Shown here piece by piece: positions 29,880 to 38,793 of a stretch of 64,000 nucleotides of DNA. The DNA is from Hwanghaeella grinnelliae (GTDB taxonomy: Bacteria > Pseudomonadota > Alphaproteobacteria > UBA8366 > Aestuariispiraceae), in NCBI RefSeq assembly GCF_004005845.1, contig NZ_SADE01000002.1:1116421-1180420 (forward strand). The letters run 5' to 3'. Every line of letters starts with the position of its first letter. Positions within the stretch are counted from its first letter, which is position 1. The translations under genes and the position numbers were made by a program. The notes below the pieces were generated by a model that was not told where the DNA came from, made no database searches, and saw only the letters and a list, made by a program, of their open reading frames with translations.

Positions 29880-30863
29880 ATGGTTAGAATCCCTTCCATC
29901 GACTACAAGGCGTTCCTGATCCAACGGAAGTTTCCCGGTTACCAACGGGAATTGCCATCGCGGGTGAATGTGAAGCCTTACATTCCGTCCGGAACCACTA
30001 TTACCAACAGTGTCGACCGCAAACCGAAGGCGTCTCCCGCTAACGACAAAGTAAATGCTAAAAAGGCATGGGCGAAACTACTCGCCGATGTTCAAAGTTA
30101 CCGTGAAGAACTTGATGAATTATCGGAGGATCAGCTTCGCGCCCTATACGAGGAAGAGCGAAAGAAGAAGATTGCAGAAGAAGAGCAAGAGCGGTTCTAC
30201 AATCAACCCTCAGCGGATGCGGATTTCGATTATTGGACCAAGATGCCGCATTGGACTTTAGACGAAGCGGTGGCGCTTTCGTTCGGTAAGTCTCCCAAGG
30301 TCGTCAACAAAAATAGCTTATCAAAATTCCACGGTTCGACGGCGTCTTTCGTTAAAGAATACGAGAAGACTCTCGAACTGGCTCAACGGGCAATTCCCTG
30401 GAAGAAATTGTTCGATCCCGTAATGCCATCGCTATTTATCAAATGGGCGAAGGATACGGATGTCCCTTTACCTGAAGAGCTCGTTGAGAGAGTTGAGGCT
30501 CGGTCTGGGAAGCAGCTCGATTGGCAGGAGATGTATCAGGCGCTTCTCGAAAAGAATAACAACAACGTAAAAACCGCCAACGAGATCATCGCCGAGAAGG
30601 ACCGCATATTAGCGGAGTTACAATCACAGGGTGGAGAGAAACCTCTCCGCACGCGAGAGAAAGAGTCCCTTTTGAAACTGGTCATAGGTATGGCCTTGGC
30701 TGGCTACGCATACGATCCGAGCGCGAAGCGATCAGGGGTGCCCCAGGAAATCGCGGATGATCTTGCTCGAAAGGGAATTCAACTTGACGTCGACACCGTT
30801 CGCAAATGGTTGAAGGAAGCCAAAGACCTAGCGCCTGGATCGCTGGACGATGAACCCAGCTAA
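29880..30863 (+). CDS. Hypothetical island protein
   Basis: 327 residues, unrecognised. A mixed N-terminal region is followed by a charged helical stretch (about 70-115, LSEDQLRALYEEERKKKIAE), the segment YWTKMPHWTLDEAVALSFGK, and a C-terminal block (about 260-315): EKESLLKLVIGMALAGYAYD, then IADDLARKGIQLDVDTVRKW. I have the impression that this C-terminal pattern occurs in other integrated elements and may be a DNA-related helical domain, but I cannot name the family. It is the first gene inside the tRNA end and lies upstream of the alpA-like gene. Confidence 0.6.
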   Translation: MVRIPSIDYKAFLIQRKFPGYQRELPSRVNVKPYIPSGTTITNSVDRKPKASPANDKVNAKKAWAKLLADVQSYREELDELSEDQLRALYEEERKKKIAEEEQERFYNQPSADADFDYWTKMPHWTLDEAVALSFGKSPKVVNKNSLSKFHGSTASFVKEYEKTLELAQRAIPWKKLFDPVMPSLFIKWAKDTDVPLPEELVERVEARSGKQLDWQEMYQALLEKNNNNVKTANEIIAEKDRILAELQSQGGEKPLRTREKESLLKLVIGMALAGYAYDPSAKRSGVPQEIADDLARKGIQLDVDTVRKWLKEAKDLAPGSLDDEPS

Positions 30864-30895
30864 ACCGAATTCGGTTTGCGCTTAACCGAATTCGG
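30862..30895. promoter_or_regulatory. Two palindromic operator-like sites upstream of the alpA-like gene
   Basis: AAACCGAATTCGGTTT (30862-30877) is a perfect 16-bp palindrome. CCGAATTCGG recurs at 30886-30895 with its centre 21 bp away, two helical turns. The first overlaps the stop codon of the upstream gene. They are placed to control the alpA-like gene at 30958. Confidence 0.6.
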
Positions 30896-30957
30896 CCTCA
30901 TTCGAAGCGGGACTTCATAGGTTCGCCACGGTTCCAATCAACCGAAGGTGAACAGCA

Positions 30958-31155
30958 ATGCACGACCCTATTCTCCCCGAAACCGGCTTCGTCCGGCTTC
31001 CGACAATCCTGAAGGTATTCCCTGTCAGCAAGTCCACATGGTGGACGGGTGTGAAGGCGAAGACCTATCCGCAGCCAGTTAAGCTGGGGCCGAAGGTCAC
31101 GGCCTGGCGGGTGGAGGACATCAAGGCCCTGATTGCCGCGAAGGGAGCGCAGTGA
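30958..31155 (+). CDS. AlpA-family transcriptional regulator / excisionase-like protein
   Basis: 65 residues: FVRLPTILKVFPVSKSTWWT then VKAKTYPQPVKLGPKVTAWR and VEDIKALIAAKGAQ. This is the compact MerR-like winged helix of the AlpA family, which activates integrase genes or acts as an excision factor in prophages and islands. AAGGTGA precedes the ATG. The next gene begins one base after its stop. Confidence 0.88.
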   Translation: MHDPILPETGFVRLPTILKVFPVSKSTWWTGVKAKTYPQPVKLGPKVTAWRVEDIKALIAAKGAQ

Positions 31156-31156
31156 C

Positions 31157-31627
31157 GTGGCGCGCCGGGACCGTTACTCGCTGGCCCCGATCCGTGGGAA
31201 CTATACCTATTCGGTTGGAGAGGTGGCAGAGCTATATGGCATCGCCGATGCCACGGTGTTCCGCTGGATTCGGGACGAAGGGCTGAAGCGCCTTCCGGGA
31301 TCAAAGAAATACTACATCCACAGCGGTGATCTGCGCCGGTTCCTCGAGCGGTTGAATAAGCGAAACAAGAAACCCTCTAGCGATGGCGAAATCTATTGCT
31401 GCAAGTGCCGAGTGCCGCGAAGGCCTTCGAATAACACCATCCAGGCGGAGGACCTCCCGAATGGAACCATCCGCGTGAAGGCAAAGTGCGGGGTCTGCGG
31501 CACAGGCCAATTTAAGGTCGTCAGCAGCAAGAATTGGTCCGAAACCCATCCTCTGTATCCGGACAGGAACGATCCCACCATCGAACATAGTGGTGGGGAC
31601 GGGTGGCCCCGTAATTGTCAAACTTGA
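31157..31627 (+). CDS. Helix-turn-helix protein with C-terminal Cys-pair zinc-ribbon-like segment
   Basis: 156 residues from the GTG at 31157, which has AAGGGAG nine bases upstream; a TTG start at 31133 would overlap alpA. Residues 10-60 form an excisionase-type helix-turn-helix (YTYSVGEVAELYGIADATVF, RWIRDEG, YYIHSGDLRRFLERL). The second half has CCKCR and KCGVCGTGQFKVV, two Cys pairs that could bind zinc. Translational linkage to alpA and the recombinase suggests a role in control or excision of the island; this is inference. Confidence 0.7.
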   Translation: MARRDRYSLAPIRGNYTYSVGEVAELYGIADATVFRWIRDEGLKRLPGSKKYYIHSGDLRRFLERLNKRNKKPSSDGEIYCCKCRVPRRPSNNTIQAEDLPNGTIRVKAKCGVCGTGQFKVVSSKNWSETHPLYPDRNDPTIEHSGGDGWPRNCQT

Positions 31628-31641
31628 GGAGGGTAAGAGTG

Positions 31642-32733
31642 ATGCCTGAAAATAACCCCAAAAATGAGGTCGCGAAGAAGCAGTACGAGGATGCCCTTCT
31701 GCACGGCAAATGCCGCGATCCGAAGACGGTGAAAGCCGTCTGGAACAGCATCAACCTGTTCGAGGAATTCACGGGATATGCTGATTTCCGGGCGCTCGAT
31801 GCTGACCAGGCGAAGGGGTTCAAGGCATGGCTGGAGAAAAAGAAGAGTAAGAATGGCGAGGGGCTTAGTATAGCGACGATGCGTTCCACGCTTCACGACC
31901 TACGGGACTTCTTCCAATGGCTTACCGTTCACCCGCAATATATCCGCAAGGTGGACGGAAGGGCGATCCAATACCTGCGACTGTCCGACAACGCGAACCG
32001 GGCCGGGCGCGCGTCCCGTGAGAAACCCCCGCCCACGCTCGAGGAACTGTCGAAGGCTCTGGCCGCAATGCCGTCCGGTACGGATATTGAAAGGCGGGAC
32101 CGTGCGCTATTCGCCTTTACGGTGATCACCTGCGTCCGCGACGATGCCCTGGTGACCCTCAAAATGAAGGATGTCGACCCCAAGCGGAAGACCGTCTGGC
32201 AGGATCCGAAACATGTTCGAACCAAGCGGCGGAAGGGCATCAATACGCGGTTCATCAGCCAGGTCATGCCTGAGGCGGAAGAGATCGTTCTGGACTGGCT
32301 GCACCATGCGCAGGACGTTCTGGGCTTCAAGTCGGACGATCCGCTGTTCCCGAAGACCCTGGTTGAGAACGACGCGGAAACGATGGCTTTCGAGGCCAAC
32401 GGCCTGTCCCGGGATCATTGGGCGAATGCCCAGCCGGTCCGGGAGGTGTTCAAGGCTGCATTCCAGCGCGTGGGTTTGCCTTACTACAACCCGCACCTGT
32501 TCAGGAAAACGGTAGTCAAATGGGCGCAGCAGAACTGTTCGCAGCTGGAGTTCAAGGCGATCAGCCAGAACCTGGGGCATGATCACGCGATGACGACGTA
32601 TAACGCCTATGGGGAATTGTCGGTCGATGAGCAGTTTCGTGTGATCGAAGAGATCGGGGCGGCTCACACTGACCTGATTGGCGTTCGAACCGCAGCTTTA
32701 CTCGCTGAGTTTGCTCGGAGAACTAAGTCATAG
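31642..32733 (+). CDS. Tyrosine recombinase (XerC/D-like site-specific integrase)
   Basis: 363 residues from the ATG at 31642, with GAGGAGGG eight bases upstream. An N-terminal SAM-like core-binding domain (about 15-110) is followed by the catalytic domain with Arg in TVITCVRDDALVTLKMKDVD, the box HLFRKTVVKWAQ, then LGHDHAMTTYNAYG, where Tyr acts as nucleophile. The first His of HxxR is present. It is a second recombinase, unlike the P4-type one at the right end. It may act on the island itself or be a leftover of an earlier insertion. Confidence 0.9.
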   Translation: MPENNPKNEVAKKQYEDALLHGKCRDPKTVKAVWNSINLFEEFTGYADFRALDADQAKGFKAWLEKKKSKNGEGLSIATMRSTLHDLRDFFQWLTVHPQYIRKVDGRAIQYLRLSDNANRAGRASREKPPPTLEELSKALAAMPSGTDIERRDRALFAFTVITCVRDDALVTLKMKDVDPKRKTVWQDPKHVRTKRRKGINTRFISQVMPEAEEIVLDWLHHAQDVLGFKSDDPLFPKTLVENDAETMAFEANGLSRDHWANAQPVREVFKAAFQRVGLPYYNPHLFRKTVVKWAQQNCSQLEFKAISQNLGHDHAMTTYNAYGELSVDEQFRVIEEIGAAHTDLIGVRTAALLAEFARRTKS

Positions 32734-33005
32734 ATCGAGTTTCGCGGACACGAGGATCTCTGACGTAGTATGAAAACGCATCTCACCTCCACTTTATGTT
32801 TAGCCACTTTGGATGGAGGCTTTTCAACCCTCATTACCTATGCGAACAGACTTCATAGTTGTTAATGAGAGTTAACTTGCAATTTCCAGGTTTACACTTT
32901 TTAGGGGTTATTTATCACAAAAGCACGTGACACAATCAGTGTTGCCCTCCGGGCTAATGTCAAATAGTGCCCAAGCCAAAAACTCTTCGGAAGGAGCATC
33001 ATAAA
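32734..33005 (+). other. AT-rich intergenic region upstream of the repeat-rich exported protein
   Basis: About 270 bases with no supported gene, AT-rich between 32790 and 32940, ending in the ribosome-binding site GGAAGGAGC (32989-32997). Likely promoter region. Confidence 0.4.
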
Positions 33006-35447
33006 ATGCGTGGAATGATTGCTTTGATCTCTTCGGCTCTTGGGATGGTAGCGGTGCTAGGCACATTTCCTCTTACTAGCGCAACTGCTGCAGAAATTTG
33101 CTTCAGCGAGTTCACTCCCGGAACATTCACAGTTCGGGAAGTTACGAGGATCTTCACTGGCAGTGGTACGCCTGACACTCCGTGCAGTTTCTCCTCAAGA
33201 TTTACGGGTACTTTGCCGGGGTCCACGTTTGTCGATAGTCCATTTGGCGGCTTTTCTGGATTTTCGGATCTTACCATAGGTCCGCGGAACGGACTTACTG
33301 GCGAGTTTACCGAGCTGTCTTTTGACGAAGACGTTGGACTTGGGCGTCGAAGCACCAGCGCTGTTACTGTTCGAAACGAGGGTATTTGGGAACTTGGGAA
33401 TGACGCCGATCTATTTGATTTAGGTGGCGACGGTATTCCCCCGAGATTCATCAACAACAATATTTTCAGAAAGTCGAGTGGCGGGGGAGTGTCCAACGTT
33501 TCCGTGAACTTCCAAAGTATCGGCGGCAGAATTGAGGTTCTAGAAGGGAGTTTGGTATTTTCCGGACCATCCACCTCAATCAGTCAAACAGAGATGGTGA
33601 AGAACGGCGGGAAACTAGGCTTCTCGGGAGACGCGCAACTCAGTTTGTTGGACTACGCGAACAGTGGAGTGTTGGAAGTTAATGAGGGCGAACTCCGACT
33701 TTCTGACGTCACCATTTCAAATGGCTCGGGTCAAATAAACATAGGATCGAACGGCAGTCTCCGGGGAGTATCAAGTTCTGACAATATCTTAGGTGGAGCC
33801 ATACATGGTGAAGTGGGAGCCCAGCTTGGTGGAGTCCTGCTTGAGGATGTGACGACGACAGGAAGGTTGATTGTTGCAGGCAGTCTGAGTTCGGCAAGTC
33901 CCCAACGTGCCTTTCGTGGGACCATCACCAATGAAGGTGAACTTGTTTCGAATGTCGTCGCGAATGGTTCATCGTCTTACAGAATTGATGGTAATGGTGC
34001 CGAGACAATATTTGAAGGTAATGGGCGTTTCGTGTTTTCACAGAGCGAAGGCGCCACGGGGCAAAGCCTCATCATAGGCTCGTCCATCGAGGATTCTACA
34101 TTGGTGAATGGACTCAATCATTCGCTTGTCGTTGAAGGGAATGGTGAGGGCCGAACGGTTGCTCAGCTGAATAGCTTGAGCGTTGTCAATAAGAACCTAA
34201 TTTCCGTCAACGGCGGAGAATTGAGGTTGGCTGATGTTGAAGTTGATAACGTTCAAGGGCGAATTGACATTGGTCAGAATTCTAGCATCGTTGGGAATAG
34301 CACCATCAGTACGCAGATCATTGCAGGCGGTACGGTGCATGGCGAAACAGGCGCAACAATAGAGCGAGTCCAACTTCAAGACCTAGAGACAACCGGTACC
34401 ATAAACATCATCGGAAGCCCTACTTCCGATTTTTCGCCGCCGCCTTTCATTGGGACGATCACGAATGAGGGAGACCTTGTCTCGAATATTGTCTCCAACT
34501 TTGGTCAATCATTTAGGATTGATGGGGCTGTTGGAGGTATCGAAACCACTTTGGAAGGAAGTGGTCGCTTAGTGTTTTCGCAGGGCGAGGGCGCAACTGG
34601 ATCGCACTTTGTTCAAGGCTCGTCGATAGAGAATTCAACTTTAGTGAACGGCAGCAACCATTCTATCGGTATCGAAGGTAATGGGGATAATCGTCGCGTA
34701 GCAAGCCTATCCGGCATGACAGTCGCGAATACAGGATCTTTCTTGGTTGAAAATGCGAGGTTGGATTTAAGCAACGTTGTCTTTGCGAATAGTGGATCTC
34801 TCGATGTTTCGAATGACAGCCGTGTTCAGGGGAGCAACGCATCCATCGTGCAATCCGGAGGCAACCTCAATGTCGACGGAGTTCTTGTCGCCAACTCCGT
34901 AAACATTGATGCAGGGACTCTCACGGGATCAGGTTTGCTAGACACCGATCTTACTGTTGGAGAAGGCGCGTCGGTTAATCCTGGAAATTCGCCTGGAACG
35001 TTGGCGGTTGATGGTGACTTTGCGCTTGAGACGGGAGCGACCCTGTTCCTTGAAGTGGAAGGGACGCAGCTTGGCGAGTTTGATCGATTGCTTGTGTCCG
35101 GTGATCTCGCACTAAACGGCGATATTGTCTTCGGCCTCACCCAAGATCTGTTCAACGGTCTCTTCGAGCAAGCGTTCACCATTGATGACTTCATCTTGGA
35201 CTTCAATCCGAGCACACTCGCTGCATTTGCCTTTGTAGAACGGCAGGTTTTCGAAGATGCCAGTTTCTTCGTGCAGTTTGGAAACAGCTTGTACGACTTG
35301 GCATTCTTGTCAGAGAGCGGATCGTTTGAGGTTGGAGACCAACTTTCCACAGTAGATCTGCCTGAATCGATTGGGTCACTCGTTCTTGGGCTCGGCGTTT
35401 TGGGTTTCGTCAGATCACGCCAGCGACGGCTGAAACGCGCAGCTTAA
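33006..35447 (+). CDS. Large exported repeat protein with PEP-CTERM-like C-terminal anchor
   Basis: 813 residues from the ATG at 33006 (strong upstream site). Signal peptide to about residue 28 (LTSATAAEI). The body is Asn/Gly/Ser/Thr-rich and predicted beta-helical, with a unit of about 175 residues repeated: GELRLSDVTIS near 228, GELRLADVEVD near 403 and a partial NARLDLSNVVF near 583. The motifs TITNEGELVSN / TITNEGDLVSN and SSIEDSTLVNG / SSIENSTLVNG recur likewise. The tail LPESIGSLVLGLGVLGFVRS plus RQRRLKRAA resembles a PEP-CTERM sorting signal with Ser instead of the second Pro. GC is lower than the chromosome's. Probably a surface protein; function unknown. Confidence 0.75.
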   Translation: MRGMIALISSALGMVAVLGTFPLTSATAAEICFSEFTPGTFTVREVTRIFTGSGTPDTPCSFSSRFTGTLPGSTFVDSPFGGFSGFSDLTIGPRNGLTGEFTELSFDEDVGLGRRSTSAVTVRNEGIWELGNDADLFDLGGDGIPPRFINNNIFRKSSGGGVSNVSVNFQSIGGRIEVLEGSLVFSGPSTSISQTEMVKNGGKLGFSGDAQLSLLDYANSGVLEVNEGELRLSDVTISNGSGQINIGSNGSLRGVSSSDNILGGAIHGEVGAQLGGVLLEDVTTTGRLIVAGSLSSASPQRAFRGTITNEGELVSNVVANGSSSYRIDGNGAETIFEGNGRFVFSQSEGATGQSLIIGSSIEDSTLVNGLNHSLVVEGNGEGRTVAQLNSLSVVNKNLISVNGGELRLADVEVDNVQGRIDIGQNSSIVGNSTISTQIIAGGTVHGETGATIERVQLQDLETTGTINIIGSPTSDFSPPPFIGTITNEGDLVSNIVSNFGQSFRIDGAVGGIETTLEGSGRLVFSQGEGATGSHFVQGSSIENSTLVNGSNHSIGIEGNGDNRRVASLSGMTVANTGSFLVENARLDLSNVVFANSGSLDVSNDSRVQGSNASIVQSGGNLNVDGVLVANSVNIDAGTLTGSGLLDTDLTVGEGASVNPGNSPGTLAVDGDFALETGATLFLEVEGTQLGEFDRLLVSGDLALNGDIVFGLTQDLFNGLFEQAFTIDDFILDFNPSTLAAFAFVERQVFEDASFFVQFGNSLYDLAFLSESGSFEVGDQLSTVDLPESIGSLVLGLGVLGFVRSRQRRLKRAA

Positions 35448-35496
35448 GGACCCATGGTGTCGGACAAAGTTGAGGTGTAAATTGAGGTTTACCGAC

Positions 35497-36099
35497 ATGC
35501 GTCATTGGCTGGCAGGGGCCCTTTGTATTCCTTTATTTGTGTGCGGTTTTACCGCTTGGGCGGCGGAAGGTTCCCATTTGGCGGTCACAGATTCAGGGAG
35601 CAAAACCGAAGCAAAGATCTCCTCTTTGCTGCAGGAAAGGCTGGGCATTTCCTCGACGTTGCAGGCGGTCGGGAACGACCCTGAAAACCTGAGGGCGCAT
35701 GCAACGTTTGACCCGGAGCCGACTAAAAAAATCCCGAGGATAACTTCCTTTGTCGATACAACGATCCTCGGTCGGGATGAAGAAAACACCCCTGTAAGTC
35801 AGGTGATAAGTTTTCTCAGCATCGCTGAAATCAACTGGATAGAACAGGTCGATGAGAAGAAGGTTTGGGCATGGCTCAATGCCTGGAACTCGAAAGTGCT
35901 ACCGATTCACTTCTACCTTTCCAATGGTCGCGTTGTTGCCGCGACAAACCTTATGTCTACTCGATCCGATCCTATTTCGGAAGATCGAGCTGTATCCACT
36001 TTTCTAAATGTCGTTCAGATCTGGGAGCTCGTTATTGAGGATCTCCGGAAACACGAACTGATCCAGAGTTTTCCGAACAATTCTGGTCAGTCCGAATAG
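35497..36099 (+). CDS. Exported YbjN-domain-like protein
   Basis: 200 residues from the ATG at 35497, with TTGAGG nine bases upstream. Signal peptide MRHWLAGALCIPLFVCGFTA, cleaved near WAAEG. The C-terminal half (SIAEINWIEQVDEKKVWAWL, then NAWNSKVLPIHFYLSNGRVV and a final helical pair) resembles the YbjN fold. The assignment is tentative. It follows the PEP-CTERM-like gene and may be co-transcribed. Its 3' end overlaps the convergent hsdR stop by 13 bases. Confidence 0.6.
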   Translation: MRHWLAGALCIPLFVCGFTAWAAEGSHLAVTDSGSKTEAKISSLLQERLGISSTLQAVGNDPENLRAHATFDPEPTKKIPRITSFVDTTILGRDEENTPVSQVISFLSIAEINWIEQVDEKKVWAWLNAWNSKVLPIHFYLSNGRVVAATNLMSTRSDPISEDRAVSTFLNVVQIWELVIEDLRKHELIQSFPNNSGQSE

Positions 36100-38426
36100 A
36101 GCGACGCCTGCATCGTGCGGAAGGCTCGGCGGACGGCATCCAGCCCACCGAGCTTTGCCTTGCTCTCGCCGACACTGCCATAGCGGGCTGTCAGGAAGGT
36201 TCCGAGCTTCTTTGTGGCCAGTTCGCTTTCTCCACGGTCCTCGTAGGCCGCGAGGATCGCCAACAGGAATTCCCTCATGTCGCCATCGGATTCTGCCAAA
36301 CCGCCCGACCGCACGTGATCGGCGCGCTCATGCCGGGTTTTCGGTTCATTGGTGAACAGGATGTAGCTGAGGACATCGAAAAGGTCGCTGTCCGGCGCAT
36401 CCACAAGCCTGCGGATGTCGTTCAGCCGGTCCGCGTCATAGCCACGGTCCGACAATTGATCCAGGAAGTGTTCCCGGTTGTCCGGGTCACTCCAAACTGC
36501 CCTTAGCTGATCCTCGTCAGCGACGATGCCGGATAGATCACCGAAGAGACGTTCGAGGAACTCCGCCGCTGAAATCGGCTTGCCTTCCGGGCTCCAATAA
36601 GTCGTCGTCGCGATGTATTTGATGCTTCGGGCCTTCCCGTCCGACAGTTTCACGATGGCTTTTTCACGGGGCGGCTCTTCAGGGCCAGGTCCATCCGGAT
36701 CGGAAACGCCTCCCGGTTCTCCCGGCTCGACCGGCGGATAGATCGGCCCGCGCGGCGGTTCCGGGTCAAGCGGTTCGCCGTCCCATTCCGGGTCGTTGAA
36801 ATTCTCATGCGCCTTCACGAAATCCCAGATCGTGAAGAAATCCTTCCCCTCATAGGTCCGCGTCCCCCGCCCGATGATCTGCTTGAATTCGATCATGGAG
36901 CGGATCGGGCGCATCAACACGATGTGGCGGATGTTCCGGGCGTCCACGCCTGTAGAGAGCTTCTGGGAGGTCGTCAGGATCGTCGGGATGGTCTTGTCGT
37001 TATCCTGGAAGTCGCGAAGGTGCTGTTCCCCCACGGCCCCGTCATCGGCGGTGACGCGGTGGCAGTAGTGCGGGTTCTTGCTGTCCTTCACCTGATTGAT
37101 CAGGTCTCGCACCAAAGCCGCGTGGTCCTGCGTCGCGCAAAAGACCAAGGTCTTCTGGCGCTGATCGATCTGGCCCATGAACTCCTTCACCCGGCTCAAT
37201 TCACGGTCTTCAATGATGATCCGCGTGTTGAAATCGCCCTCTTTGAAGGCTTCCCCTGCTTCGATCTCGCCTGCGACCAGTTCGTCGCTGCCGTCATAGA
37301 CATACTCATCGATGGTGCTGGCCATTTGGCGCACCTTGAAGGGCGTAAGGTACCCGTCCTCGATCCCGTCGCGCAGGGCGTAGGTGTAGACCGGTTCGCC
37401 GAAATAGGCGTAGGTGTCCGCATTGTGCTTGCGCTTGGGCGTCGCCGTCAGGCCGAGCTGGGCGGCGGGCTCAAAATATTCCAGTAGCCGCCGCCATTCG
37501 CTCTCGTCCTTCGCCCCGCCCCGGTGGCATTCGTCGATCACGATGAAATCGAAAAAGTCAGGCGGGTATTGCGTGTAGACCGGCGCGCCTTCGCCGGTCA
37601 TGCCCCCGTCAACCATGAAGGTCTGGAAAATCGTGAAAAACAGGCTCGCGTTCTTCGGAGGCTGGCCACCGTTCTTGCGGATCGTGTCGGGATCGATCCT
37701 GGTGATGGCGTCATTTGGGAAAGCGGAAAAGGCGTTGTACGCCTGATCGGCCAGGATGTTGCGGTCGGCAAGAAACAGGATGCGGGGGCGGCGTGTCGGC
37801 TCGCCGGAAAGGTTCCATTTGGCCTGGAACAGTTTCCAGGCGATCTGAAAGGCGATAGAGGTCTTGCCGGTGCCGGTGGCCAATGTCAGCAGAATGCGCC
37901 TGTCGCCTTTCGCCAGGGCCTCCAGGGCCGCTGTAATCGCCTTGTGCTGGTAGTAGCGCAGTTCCCATTTGCCGCCATCCGTCTCGAACTCCACGGCCCC
38001 GAAACGCTCGCGCCAGTCATTGTGGTCGGTAAAGGTGCGGTCCCACAACTCGTCGGGTGTTGGGAAGGGCAGGCTCATATCGCCTTCGATCCCCGTCCCC
38101 ATGTCGATCTGGTACCAGTTCAGCCCGTTTGAGGCATAGGCGAAGCGCGATCCGAGCCGGGTGGCATAGTCTTTTGCCTGCCCCACGCCATTCCGGTGGC
38201 TGATACCCGCGCGTTTGGCTTCCAGCACGGCGAGCTTCTGGCCCTTGTGGATCAGTACATAGTCGGCGGACAGGCTGCGACCGCGCGTGCCACCCGCCTG
38301 GATGCGGCCTGGACAGATGACCTCCCGACGAACCTTAGAGCCGTTCTGCCCCCATCCTGCTGCTGCAAGGACAGGGTCGATCCGCTCGGCGCGGGTATCG
38401 GCTTCGGTTTCGTCGTGAATGCTCAT
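36087..38426 (-). CDS. hsdR: Type I restriction enzyme, restriction/translocase subunit
   Basis: 779 residues. The N-terminal PD-(D/E)xK nuclease has Asp in SADYVLIHKGQ and the LAVLEAKRAG motif (about 54-73). Superfamily-2 helicase motifs follow: TLATGTGKTSIAF (near 180-190), FLADRNILADQAYNAF, FIVIDECHRGG (near 295), LGLTATPKR, TLVFCATQDHA and QIIGRGTRTYEGKDF. The C-terminal EcoEI-type domain ends in RRAFRTMQASLYSD. It translocates and cuts DNA when complexed with HsdM and HsdS. All motifs look intact, so restriction should be active. Confidence 0.95.
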   Translation of the reverse strand: MSIHDETEADTRAERIDPVLAAAGWGQNGSKVRREVICPGRIQAGGTRGRSLSADYVLIHKGQKLAVLEAKRAGISHRNGVGQAKDYATRLGSRFAYASNGLNWYQIDMGTGIEGDMSLPFPTPDELWDRTFTDHNDWRERFGAVEFETDGGKWELRYYQHKAITAALEALAKGDRRILLTLATGTGKTSIAFQIAWKLFQAKWNLSGEPTRRPRILFLADRNILADQAYNAFSAFPNDAITRIDPDTIRKNGGQPPKNASLFFTIFQTFMVDGGMTGEGAPVYTQYPPDFFDFIVIDECHRGGAKDESEWRRLLEYFEPAAQLGLTATPKRKHNADTYAYFGEPVYTYALRDGIEDGYLTPFKVRQMASTIDEYVYDGSDELVAGEIEAGEAFKEGDFNTRIIIEDRELSRVKEFMGQIDQRQKTLVFCATQDHAALVRDLINQVKDSKNPHYCHRVTADDGAVGEQHLRDFQDNDKTIPTILTTSQKLSTGVDARNIRHIVLMRPIRSMIEFKQIIGRGTRTYEGKDFFTIWDFVKAHENFNDPEWDGEPLDPEPPRGPIYPPVEPGEPGGVSDPDGPGPEEPPREKAIVKLSDGKARSIKYIATTTYWSPEGKPISAAEFLERLFGDLSGIVADEDQLRAVWSDPDNREHFLDQLSDRGYDADRLNDIRRLVDAPDSDLFDVLSYILFTNEPKTRHERADHVRSGGLAESDGDMREFLLAILAAYEDRGESELATKKLGTFLTARYGSVGESKAKLGGLDAVRRAFRTMQASLYSD

Positions 38427-38453
38427 CAGGGAACAATCATTGCGGGCTAAAAT

Positions 38454-38777
38454 CTATAGTTTCAAGCCGTGTTTCTGTTCCAGGTGGCGCAACACTTCGT
38501 CCAGCGCCGTGATGATGTGCAGCCGGTTTGCACCGAAGGCGTAGTAGCCGGTGGACAAGATTTCGGGGGAGAGCCCCCGCGCGGGGGAGTACGACTTCCG
38601 CTTTTCTCCGTCCTGGTCGACGGTCGTCAGAGGGTAGCGAAAGGTTCGGCCTTCGCCATAGTATGCGCCACCCGGTCCCCAATTCTGGATGTTTCCGTTG
38701 TAGCAGTTGCTCCCGATGACATGCTCCAATTCGGCCAGCAGTTCGGCGCGTTTCTTGGTCATCTTCTGCCGTGCCAT
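38454..38777 (-). CDS. Small conserved-looking protein inside the hsd operon
   Basis: 107 residues, unrecognised. Begins with a basic helix (MARQKMTKKRAELLAELEHV), then NCYNGNIQNWGPGGAYYGEG and RTFRYPLT, and ends in LHIITALDEVLRHLEQKHGL. No membrane segment or signal. It sits between hsdS and hsdR with gaps of 16 and 27 bases, so it is surely on the same transcript. It could be an accessory or anti-restriction control protein of this type I system, or a neutral passenger; no catalytic motif is apparent. Confidence 0.65.
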   Translation of the reverse strand: MARQKMTKKRAELLAELEHVIGSNCYNGNIQNWGPGGAYYGEGRTFRYPLTTVDQDGEKRKSYSPARGLSPEILSTGYYAFGANRLHIITALDEVLRHLEQKHGLKL

Positions 38778-38793
38778 TGGAACTATCCTTTCT

